From the NCBI GenBank assembly GCA_009392075.1, contig VFHG01000195.1, forward strand, positions 1 to 9,786: a stretch of 9,786 nucleotides of DNA, written 5' to 3'. Shown piece by piece: positions 1 to 5,728 of the stretch. The notes beneath the pieces were generated by a model. It was not told the origin of the DNA, did no database searches, and saw only the letters and a program-made list of their open reading frames with translations. The stretch comes from SAR202 cluster bacterium (GTDB lineage Bacteria > Chloroflexota > Dehalococcoidia > UBA3495). Positions within the stretch are counted from its first letter, which is position 1. Each line of letters starts with the position of its first letter. A program made the translations under genes and the position numbers.

Positions 1-65
1 CAGGGGCAGCCGATTATTTGTGGTTGCCAAGGCGTCTCCAGTAGTTGCGTTTGGATTGAGGTTGG

Positions 66-860
66 CTAGGCGTCGAGGAAAGGTAGCAGCGCATCCAGGA
101 AAGCTTCGGGGTCTTCCACCTGAGGGAAATGCCCCAGACCGGGCAAGACAACCTTCTGGGCATTGACGATGTTGTTGTGCAGGAGCTCTTCGCCCTCCCG
201 CAGCCGGTCGATCTCTCCGTAAATCACCATGGTGGCGGAGGCTTTTATTCGCGGCAAACGGGACATGAGGTCGTAGTGCGCCAGAGCATCCATCAACTTG
301 CCGTACCAGGTTCCCGCCTTGGCCCGGCTCTGGTTGTTTGCTTCCAGCCATTCTTGCCTTGGATTGGCGAAGATCCCAGCCTCTTTCAGGCTTTTCATAG
401 TCCGCGGCTTTGGCATACCCTTCGAATCGAAGCCGCTGGCAGACTCCTTCAACCGCTCTTTAGCGGTGAATGGACTCCAGACCGGGCATCCCACCAGCGC
501 CAGCTTGTCCACACGCTCGGGGAAGCTAGCTGCCGTTTCAATCGCCAAGACCGCGCCGACTGAGTTTCCGACGATGTGCGCCCGGTGAATGTTCAGCACC
601 TGGCAGGCGTGGTCGAGGGCCTGGGCGTAATCCGGAATATTGAAGTGCCGGGTCGGCTTGTCCGAATCGCCGTGCCCCAGCATGTCGAACGCGTAGCAGG
701 TATAGCTCTGGGCCAGGGAGTCTATAACGCCTTCCCAGCTCCAAACGGACGTGCCCAAAGGGTGGAGCAAGACAACTGGATAACCGCTTCCCTTCTTAAC
801 GAAGCGCATGTTTCCGGAAGGGGTGGGGACGGTATCGGTCAGGTCGCGGCGTACGAACAT
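66..860 (-). CDS. Alpha/beta-fold hydrolase
   Basis: A 264-residue cytoplasmic alpha/beta hydrolase with no signal peptide or membrane segment. The fold's landmarks appear in order: the HPLG oxyanion-hole turn (residues 33-36), a DMLGHGDSD strand/loop (59-67), the nucleophile elbow GNSVG with Ser100, the acid Asp218 in YGEID, and the base His244 in GLGHFPQVEDP. The catalytic triad is therefore intact and the length is normal for the family. The cap region (about 125-200) is charged and gives no substrate clue. Related families include haloalkane dehalogenases, epoxide hydrolases, meta-cleavage product hydrolases and lipases. A Ser rather than Asp nucleophile argues against the first two and favours an esterase or C-C hydrolase. 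The ATG at 860-858 is preceded by GGAGAAGGG, a good ribosome binding site. The gene stands alone, divergent from otsA; substrate unknown. Confidence 0.9.
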   Translation of the reverse strand: MFVRRDLTDTVPTPSGNMRFVKKGSGYPVVLLHPLGTSVWSWEGVIDSLAQSYTCYAFDMLGHGDSDKPTRHFNIPDYAQALDHACQVLNIHRAHIVGNSVGAVLAIETAASFPERVDKLALVGCPVWSPFTAKERLKESASGFDSKGMPKPRTMKSLKEAGIFANPRQEWLEANNQSRAKAGTWYGKLMDALAHYDLMSRLPRIKASATMVIYGEIDRLREGEELLHNNIVNAQKVVLPGLGHFPQVEDPEAFLDALLPFLDA

Positions 861-907
861 GGAGCCCTTCTCCTAAATCGCGTTGCGGAACCGGCTTGCA
901 GCCCTAC

Positions 908-958
908 ATAATAGGCGTGTCAGGCGCGTATGGTACCCACCGTCACGCTCCCTGTCAA
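908..958 (-). promoter_or_regulatory. Probable sigma70-type promoter of the alpha/beta hydrolase gene
   Basis: Reading the minus strand there is a consensus -35 TTGACA (958-953), a 17-base spacer, and TACCAT (935-930) as a 4/6 -10 box. A second -10-like hexamer, TATTAT, lies at 913-908, nearer the gene, but its -35 match is poor. The start codon is 48-70 bases further on. Supported by motif match only. Confidence 0.45.
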
Positions 959-970
959 TTTGGTTGGGAT

Positions 971-1011
971 ACCGGTTTCCGGTTGACCTTTTACGCCTGT
1001 TGTGGAAGAAT
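971..1011 (+). promoter_or_regulatory. Candidate otsAB promoter with overlapping inverted repeat
   Basis: TTGACC (983-988), a 17-base spacer and AAGAAT (1006-1011) form a plausible -35/-10 pair for the otsAB operon. They leave an untranslated leader of about 130 bases. The inverted repeat ACCGG-TTT-CCGGT (971-983) abuts and overlaps the -35 box, a position where a regulator could act. Nothing else clear is visible between 1012 and the ribosome binding site. Confidence 0.35.
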
Positions 1012-1148
1012 TCAACCCAGAGCAGGCGTGCCTCAACCGGGCTTTATTGTAACGAAGACGCATCTCGGGCCTCAGTTTAACCCTTGAATAGAACCCAGAA
1101 ACCGCGACACCGGCCCGCGACATCCAAAGGGCCATAGGGGGTATGGTG

Positions 1149-2657
1149 ATGGGTGAACCCACTTGGACACGGGAAAAACTTCAACTCCTGGTCCACCGGG
1201 AGATCGGGGACTACAAGTTGATCGTTGTCTCCAACCGCCAACCGTACGTCCACGACTTGATCGGCGGAGAGCTTAGCTACGCCTCCCCGGCCGGCGGTGT
1301 AACGACCGCTATAGACCCTCTCATGCAGGAGTGCGGCGGCACCTGGGTTGCCTTTGGCGGCGGCCGAGGTGATTGGCTGGCGGTGGATGAGAAGAACCGC
1401 ATCCAAGTCCCCCCTGACGATCCCTCCTATACCCTCAAGCTGGTCTGGCTCTCCGACCATCAACAGCAGGGATACTACTACGGTTTCTCCAACGAAGGCC
1501 TATGGCCACTGTGCCATAACGCGTTCATAGAGCCCACCTTCAAGACATCCGACTGGGAGATGTACCAAGAGGTGAATCGCGAATTCGCCACTCAGGTGCT
1601 TGATGAGATCGACGGACGCCCAGCCGCGGTTTTCACTCAGGACTATCATCTAGCCCTGTTGCCTCGGTTATTGCGGGAGGCCGACCCGGACATCATCACC
1701 GGCCAGTTCTGGCACATCCCCTGGCCCACTTACGAGATTTTCCGCATCTGCCCTTGGGGCGATGAATTGTTAGACGGCCTGCTGGGCAACGACCTCCTTG
1801 GTTTCCACATCGGGGATCACTGCGACAACTTCATGGAGGCCGCTGCCCGGGTGTTGGGCTCCCAGGTCCACGACGAGTATAACTTGGTCTATCACAAAGA
1901 AGAGCCAACGCTAGTTCGGCAATTCCCCATCAGTGTCGACTTCGAAAGGATATCTCTGGAGTCTCAAAGCCTTGAAGTAGCTGCTGAAGCTGAAAGTTTG
2001 ATCGAAAAGATGGGACTGGAAGGTAAGATTATCGGTCTCGGTATCGACCGTATTGACTACACCAAGGGAATCCCCCACCGGATACGGGCCTTCGGCCGCT
2101 TCTTGGAAAAATATCCCCAATACATCGGAAAAGTTGTTTTCATTCAAGCCGGGGTTATGAGCCGCACCGATATCGGCGCCTACCAACTACTTGCGGAGCA
2201 GGTAGACGAAGAGCTGGAAAAAGTTAACAGCCGCTTCGGGACGGGCGATTGGGCGCCCATTATGTACCTGCCCGATGATCTCCCAGCAGTCACGTTGGCT
2301 GCTTTCAGGCGGATGGCCAATTTCTGTGTGGTCAGCTCACTCCACGATGGAATGAACCTGGTGGCCAAGGAATACGTGGCCAGCCGGTTTGATGAGGACG
2401 GCGTGCTGATCCTAAGCCCGTTTACTGGGGCCGCCAGCGAGTTGACCGATGCCGTGATCGTGAACCCTTATGCCACCGGTGATTTCGCCGATGCCATCTG
2501 CGAGGCTGTAGAGATGCCCTACGAGATGCGCCACGAGCGGATGGTGCGCATGCGCAGCGTGGTCGAAGAGAACAACATCTACAATTGGGCCGCCCGGCTT
2601 TTCGTTGATCTGATGCAGGGCACCCGCCGCTCGCGCCGCCCCATCCGCAGCTTCTAG
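1149..2657 (+). CDS. otsA: Alpha,alpha-trehalose-6-phosphate synthase (GT20), OtsA-like
   Basis: Retaining GT-B glycosyltransferase of family GT20 that joins glucose from a nucleotide sugar to glucose-6-phosphate, giving trehalose-6-phosphate. Numbered from ATG 1149 (502 aa), it shows VVSNRQPY (26-33), the FSN..LWPLCHN acceptor-side segment with Trp119, QDYHL (164-168), FWHIPWP (187-193), GIDRIDYTKGI with Arg301 and Lys306 of the donor phosphate site, and LHDGMNLVAKEYV with Asp400 and Glu408. All the usual catalytic positions seem present and the length is normal. The frame also opens at ATG 1143, but AGGGGG (1136-1141) sits only 1 base from that ATG and 7 bases from 1149, so 1149 is preferred. 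otsB follows 11 bases after the stop, giving a synthase-phosphatase operon. Caveat: the SNRQPY start recalls the YHR.PY of glucosylglycerol-phosphate synthases, so donor and acceptor specificity is inferred. Confidence 0.9.
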   Translation: MGEPTWTREKLQLLVHREIGDYKLIVVSNRQPYVHDLIGGELSYASPAGGVTTAIDPLMQECGGTWVAFGGGRGDWLAVDEKNRIQVPPDDPSYTLKLVWLSDHQQQGYYYGFSNEGLWPLCHNAFIEPTFKTSDWEMYQEVNREFATQVLDEIDGRPAAVFTQDYHLALLPRLLREADPDIITGQFWHIPWPTYEIFRICPWGDELLDGLLGNDLLGFHIGDHCDNFMEAAARVLGSQVHDEYNLVYHKEEPTLVRQFPISVDFERISLESQSLEVAAEAESLIEKMGLEGKIIGLGIDRIDYTKGIPHRIRAFGRFLEKYPQYIGKVVFIQAGVMSRTDIGAYQLLAEQVDEELEKVNSRFGTGDWAPIMYLPDDLPAVTLAAFRRMANFCVVSSLHDGMNLVAKEYVASRFDEDGVLILSPFTGAASELTDAVIVNPYATGDFADAICEAVEMPYEMRHERMVRMRSVVEENNIYNWAARLFVDLMQGTRRSRRPIRSF

Positions 2658-2668
2658 TCCCAGATACG

Positions 2669-3469
2669 ATGCCCCATCTGCTAAATGTCTGGCCATTTGT
2701 GCGCGACCGATTGGCACGCTCTCCTAGGGCGCTATTGCTGTTCGATTACGACGGTACCCTCACTCCCATCGCCGCCCGACCTGAGATCGCAACCCTGCCC
2801 GAAAAAACACGCCATTCGTTGGCGGCCTTGAACGAGATGGACCGGTTCGTAGTTGGCGTGGTCAGTGGCCGGGGTCTTAATGACCTGGTGGCCATGGTCG
2901 GCATCCCAGGTCTCGTCTACGCGGGCAATCACGGATTGGAGATCAGTGGCGGGAGTATGCATTTCGTGCACCCGGAAGCCCCAGATTTCGAGTCGGACCT
3001 GGCTGGGGTTTCCCGGTTGCTGGAGCAGGAGCTGGCCGGAGTACCCGGTATTTTGGTGGACAACAAACGGTTGACTCTTACCGTCCATTTCCGGGCCTCT
3101 CCCGAAAGTTATGCCACCCAGGTGAACGAAACGGTCGTGGCCACCGCCGCGCCGTACGTGGCTGCGGGAAAGATGAAAATCACCAGGGGCAAAAAAGTGG
3201 TGGAGGTGCGGCCCAACCTGGACTGGGGGAAGGGTAATGCCATCGATAAGATTTTGGAGGACTGCGGCGATAACCCGTTACCCATGTTCTTCGGAGACGA
3301 CGAGACTGATGAAGACGGGTTTGTTGCGGTCCAAAATGCCGGCGGTCTGGCCGTCTATGTCGGCCCACCCCGGCAGAACACTAAGGCGCTACATCAGTTG
3401 GAATCGCCTGCTGAAGTTGGTCAGACGCTGGCGCTGTTGATCCGGTTGGCCGAGCCAGACGAGCAGTGA
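2669..3469 (+). CDS. otsB: Trehalose-6-phosphate phosphatase (HAD superfamily), OtsB-like
   Basis: Removes phosphate from trehalose-6-phosphate, the second step after OtsA. The 266-residue protein has all HAD motifs: LLFDYDGTLTP with nucleophile Asp26 and acid/base Asp28, VVSGR with Ser66 (motif II), WGKG with Lys188 (motif III), and FFGDDETDEDG with metal-binding Asp210, Asp211 and Asp214 (motif IV). GNHGLE (87-91 region) and the VEVRPNLDWGKG segment are typical of the OtsB subfamily and its C2B cap. Only 11 bases separate it from the otsA stop and no strong Shine-Dalgarno is visible, so translation is probably coupled to otsA. It ends in TGA at 3467-3469, showing that TGA works as a stop in this genome. 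The gene converges on rpiB with a 7-base gap. Confidence 0.93.
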   Translation: MPHLLNVWPFVRDRLARSPRALLLFDYDGTLTPIAARPEIATLPEKTRHSLAALNEMDRFVVGVVSGRGLNDLVAMVGIPGLVYAGNHGLEISGGSMHFVHPEAPDFESDLAGVSRLLEQELAGVPGILVDNKRLTLTVHFRASPESYATQVNETVVATAAPYVAAGKMKITRGKKVVEVRPNLDWGKGNAIDKILEDCGDNPLPMFFGDDETDEDGFVAVQNAGGLAVYVGPPRQNTKALHQLESPAEVGQTLALLIRLAEPDEQ

Positions 3470-3476
3470 CGATTCG

Positions 3477-3932
3477 TTAGGGCAGCCCGGTCTCTTCCAC
3501 CTTCATCAGCTTATCCAAGCGCCGCTGGAAACGAGGCTCGGGGATGAAGTTGGCGTCCAAAAAGGCTTCTAGCACAACCTTGGCCAGCTCGATGCCGATG
3601 ATTTGGCCACCGATGCAGACCACGTTCATGTTGTCGTGTTCCACGCCCTGACGGGCTGAGTAGGTGTCGTGACAGAGGCAGGCCCTGATGCCCTTCACCT
3701 TATTGGCCGTGATGCTGGCGCCGACTCCGCTGCCGCAGATGACGATGCCTCTCTCCGAATCCCCTGAGCACAGGGAGTTTGCCACGGCTGAGGCGAAGTC
3801 GGGGTAATCGTCGTCGGGGTCATAATTGTGGGCGCCGGTGTCATTGACCTGGTGTCCTTCCGACTTCAGCCATCTGACAATCTCCCCTTTCAATTCGAAC
3901 CCTGCGTGGTCCGCGCCGATGGCCACTTTCAT
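3477..3932 (-). CDS. rpiB: Ribose-5-phosphate isomerase B / RpiB-LacAB family sugar-phosphate isomerase
   Basis: Interconverts ribose-5-phosphate and ribulose-5-phosphate in the non-oxidative pentose phosphate pathway; some relatives act on allose- or galactose-6-phosphate. From the ATG at 3932 it is 151 residues and its key residues fall at the numbers used for E. coli RpiB: Asp8-His9 in IGADHAGF, catalytic Cys66 in ICGSGVG, and His99 in VEHDNMN. HDTYSARQG (89-97) and the CIGGQIIG strand follow. The frame can be extended by one codon to a TTG at 3935, but GGAG lies 7 bases before the ATG, which therefore is the better start. It stands alone on the minus strand, divergent from the HAD gene. 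Substrate within the family cannot be fixed by sequence alone; ribose-5-phosphate is the default. Confidence 0.92.
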   Translation of the reverse strand: MKVAIGADHAGFELKGEIVRWLKSEGHQVNDTGAHNYDPDDDYPDFASAVANSLCSGDSERGIVICGSGVGASITANKVKGIRACLCHDTYSARQGVEHDNMNVVCIGGQIIGIELAKVVLEAFLDANFIPEPRFQRRLDKLMKVEETGLP

Positions 3933-3960
3933 CAAGTCACTCCGTCCGGACAGTTACCTC

Positions 3961-3989
3961 AGCATACTCACTGGGCTTACCACGCGCAA
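3961..3989 (-). promoter_or_regulatory. Candidate rpiB promoter
   Basis: On the minus strand TTGCGC (3989-3984), a 17-base spacer and TATGCT (3966-3961) lie just upstream of rpiB. The -10 matches at 4 of 6 positions and the -35 at 3. The distance to the ATG (about 30 bases) is suitable. Motif match only. Confidence 0.3.
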
Positions 3990-4088
3990 GGTATCGGGAA
4001 GAATTTTATGCCTGAACAATTTGTAGATCGCCCATGAGAGTTAAATAGAGCGCAGTCCAGAGTATTTAGTCCCCACGGTCAGAATCGA

Positions 4089-4117
4089 TTTCCAACAGGC
4101 TCGGCTTATGCTAGAAT
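4089..4117 (+). promoter_or_regulatory. Probable promoter of the HAD hydrolase gene (extended -10)
   Basis: TTTCCA (4089-4094), a 17-base spacer and TAGAAT (4112-4117) preceded by TGC (4109-4111) make a good sigma70-type promoter with an extended -10. Predicted transcription begins near 4124, about 50 bases before the ATG. The rest of the 3933-4173 intergenic region shows no other clear structure. Confidence 0.5.
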
Positions 4118-4173
4118 GGCGCGGATTTGGGTCTAGCCTCCTGTTTTGAAACTCGAAAGCGAATGGCGTACTA

Positions 4174-4887
4174 ATGATCAAAGCGGTCTCGTTCGACTTC
4201 TACAACACCCTGGTCCGGTTCTGGCCCCCACTGGAAGAGATACAACAGGCCGCCTGCCATGAATTGGGGTTGACCGTTGAGGAGGACGCCATCACCCACG
4301 GATACGCCGTCGCCGACGTGCTTTTCAACCGTGAGAACGAAGAGCGCCCCCTCTCCAAACGCTCCGAAGAAGACCGGCTGGAATTCTTTGGACGATACGA
4401 GCAATTGATCCTAAAAACAGCCGGAATCCCGGTCACCATAGACCTGGCCCAAAGGGTCTGGAAGATGGCCATGGCAGTACCGAAAGACTTTGTCCCTTTC
4501 AATGACACTGTGCCTGCTTTAAAGCAACTTAGAGAAGCGGGATACAAGGTCGGCATCATCACCAACCTGCGCCGCAACCTGGACGAACTTTGCGAACAGG
4601 TTGGACTGGCGCCCTACCTGGATTTCGCAGTGGGTTCGGAAGAGGTAGGAATGGAAAAACCTCACCCACCGATCTTCATGGCTGCCCTGGAGCGGGTAAA
4701 CGTGGCCCCCGGGGAAGTCGTTCACGTGGGTGACCAACTCCGTTCAGATGTTATCGGAGCACAGGGCGTTGGCATGCACGGAGTCTTGCTCAACCGGAGC
4801 GGATACGGCCCAGAATCTGGAGATTGTCCCACCATTTCGAGCCTCTCAGAGTTGGGCAAACTCATCGAAAGCTTGAACCAGACTTAA
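4174..4887 (+). CDS. HAD-superfamily hydrolase, subfamily IA, with atypical motif I
   Basis: A 237-residue HAD enzyme with an N-terminal helical cap (about 18-105), the pattern of subfamily IA. Motif I is FDFYNTL: nucleophile Asp8 is present but the usual second Asp, the general acid/base of phosphatases, is Tyr10. Motif II is IITN with Thr130, motif III is MEKPHPPIF with Lys162, and motif IV is HVGDQLRSDVIGA with Asp187 and Asp192. Tyr at the +2 position is typical of L-2-haloacid dehalogenases (FD.YGTL), yet motif IV is the phosphatase/phosphonatase form rather than the dehalogenase SSN form. Substrate is therefore uncertain: phosphate monoester hydrolase or dehalogenase-like. The upstream region lacks a strong Shine-Dalgarno; an ATG-GCG-TAC-TAA minicistron at 4162-4173 ends immediately before the ATG, which could allow coupled initiation. 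No known pathway partner is adjacent. Confidence 0.85.
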   Translation: MIKAVSFDFYNTLVRFWPPLEEIQQAACHELGLTVEEDAITHGYAVADVLFNRENEERPLSKRSEEDRLEFFGRYEQLILKTAGIPVTIDLAQRVWKMAMAVPKDFVPFNDTVPALKQLREAGYKVGIITNLRRNLDELCEQVGLAPYLDFAVGSEEVGMEKPHPPIFMAALERVNVAPGEVVHVGDQLRSDVIGAQGVGMHGVLLNRSGYGPESGDCPTISSLSELGKLIESLNQT

Positions 4888-4901
4888 CCGTCAACTTATG
4901 G

Positions 4902-4929
4902 TTGGCGTCCCTGGCCCGTGGTCCATAGT
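4902..4929 (+). promoter_or_regulatory. Weak candidate promoter of the selenoprotein gene
   Basis: TTGGCG (4902-4907), a 16-base spacer and CATAGT (4924-4929; 4/6) lie between the HAD stop and the next gene. If used, transcription would begin within the palindrome at 4935-4951, so that palindrome would act as an operator. Read-through from the HAD gene is the alternative. Confidence 0.25.
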
Positions 4930-4934
4930 TGGTG

Positions 4935-4951
4935 ATACCCTGTCAGGGTAT
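4935..4951. promoter_or_regulatory. Perfect 17-bp palindrome, candidate operator
   Basis: ATACCCTGTCAGGGTAT is an exact inverted repeat: two 8-base arms around one central T. It lies in the 95-base gap between the HAD gene and the DsbA-family gene, 31 bases before the latter's ATG. It has no following T-run, so it is not a typical terminator. The ATACCC...GGGTAT form resembles operators of CsoR-type copper/persulfide/formaldehyde regulators, a resemblance only. Confidence 0.45.
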
Positions 4952-4970
4952 TCAAACGATCTCGCCCAGC

Positions 4971-4976
4971 AGGAGG
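4971..4976 (+). promoter_or_regulatory. Ribosome binding site that fixes the selenoprotein start
   Basis: A perfect AGGAGG sits 6 bases before the ATG at 4983. It decides that translation starts at 4983, upstream of the in-frame TGA at 5055. The alternative TTG at 5094 has no comparable site. Confidence 0.85.
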
Positions 4977-4982
4977 GTCCAG

Positions 4983-5645
4983 ATGGCCCAAGCAACCCAC
5001 ACCCACAGGCAGGACAACGAACCGGTCCATATTGCCGTTTGGTACGACTATATTTGACCCTGGTGCTACGTCGGCCTGGAGCGGGTCGACAAGTTGGCCA
5101 ACGAGTACGAGATCGCTGTTGAAGGCCGGGCATATCTGCTGCGGCCCGACACCCCCAAAGAGGGCGCAGAGCGGCCACCACGCCCTGGTGAAACCGCCGA
5201 TGAATTGTCCGAGCCCCTGCGCGGCCAGGCCAAAGACTCAGGACTGATTATGAAGCCGCCGGGCCGGACTCCCAACACGCTATACGCCCTAGAGGCCACG
5301 GAGTACGCCCAGCAGCACGGCAAGTTCCTTGATTTCCACCATGCCGCCTATAAGGCTTTCTGGGAAGACCGGCAGGACCTGGGCGAGCTTGAAGTCCTCC
5401 ACAAGGTGGCCCACGAGGTTGGCCTGGATGCCGACGAAATGGTGAAAAGCCTGGAAGAAAAGACTTACGCTGAGACGGTCATGGCCCAGTACCAGGAAGC
5501 GCTGAAGTACGGGATCAGCGGAATCCCAACCTTCTTGGTGGGCAACCTGATCTTCACTGGCGCCCAGCCCTACAACATCTTCAAGACAGCCATGGAGCGA
5601 TACCTCGCCGAAGGAGTGCCTCCAGCTGAAGAAGGCGAAGGGTAG
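4983..5645 (+). CDS. DsbA/FrnE-family thiol oxidoreductase, predicted selenoprotein (UPWC active site)
   Basis: A 220-residue protein when the TGA at 5055-5057 is read as selenocysteine (residue 25). It has a thioredoxin fold with a helical insert, as in FrnE-like members of the DsbA family. Beta1 is VHIAVWYDYI, then U25-P-W-C28-YVG as the redox motif, RAYLLRPDTP (about 55-64), a helical domain (about 100-165), and the cis-proline loop GISGIPTFLV with the GAQPY segment near the C-terminus. There is no signal peptide, so it is cytoplasmic, unlike periplasmic DsbA. Cys28 is the only cysteine in the protein, which makes a resolving partner at position 25 functionally necessary. Coding potential and family similarity run in one frame on both sides of the TGA, and AGGAGG precedes the ATG. 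Likely role: dithiol/disulfide or peroxide-linked redox chemistry; substrate unknown. Alternatives are a nonsense-mutated pseudogene or a sequencing error. A standard call would start at TTG 5094 and lose the active site. Confidence 0.85.
5055..5057 (+). other. In-frame TGA, predicted selenocysteine codon
   Basis: The TGA replaces the codon for the first cysteine of the CPWC motif: flanking codons give YDYI before it and PWCYVG after it. The frame is open for 24 codons upstream and 195 downstream. It is followed by C, a weak termination context in E. coli. Genes nearby use TGA as a true stop, so this is local recoding rather than a changed genetic code. Confidence 0.82.
5070..5090 (+). promoter_or_regulatory. 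Bacterial SECIS-like hairpin inside the coding region
   Basis: The arms GTCGGCCT (5070-5077) and GGGTCGAC (5083-5090) pair over 8 base pairs, six Watson-Crick and two G-U, closing a five-base loop GGAGC (5078-5082). The stem starts 12 bases after the TGA and the loop 20 bases after it. The first loop base is G. This matches what is known of bacterial SECIS elements: immediately downstream of UGA, apical loop about 16-37 nt away, and a G in the first two loop positions that SelB recognises. Pairing was done by hand; no energy was computed. Confidence 0.65.
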
Positions 5646-5676
5646 AGCAAAAAACTGGCCTAACAATGACGGCAAC

Positions 5677-5707
5677 AAAAAGACCCGCTTGATAGCGGGC
5701 CTTTTTT
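5677..5707. terminator. Bidirectional rho-independent terminator
   Basis: CCCGCT (5684-5689), loop TGAT, AGCGGG (5694-5699) form a GC stem. The A-run at 5677-5681 and T-run at 5702-5707 extend it through an A/C mismatch. Each strand has a U-tract after the stem, so it can end both the selenoprotein gene (+, stop at 5645) and the ABC operon (-, stop at 5729), which converge here. Confidence 0.9.
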
Positions 5708-5728
5708 AATTCTGTTTTGGGTTCCCGG

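Noticed and set aside
1..65. Left-edge stretch downstream of the alpha/beta hydrolase stop
   Set aside because: No terminator hairpin, coding start or repeat could be supported in these bases.
129..744. Open frames on the plus strand and in another minus frame inside the alpha/beta hydrolase gene
   Set aside because: They overlap a gene with an intact catalytic triad and show no recognisable domain or ribosome site; they are shadows of its codon pattern.
5055..5057. TGA read as Trp through a changed genetic code
   Set aside because: otsB and both ABC genes end at TGA, and Trp is written TGG throughout, including the codon at 5061-5063 just downstream. The family also expects Cys, not Trp, at this place.
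4983..5645. Frameshifted or decayed pseudogene
   Set aside because: The frame is the same on both sides of the TGA, the ribosome site and terminator are intact, no other stop is present, and the single anomaly is at the catalytic position. A sequencing error or recent nonsense mutation stays possible but is less likely.
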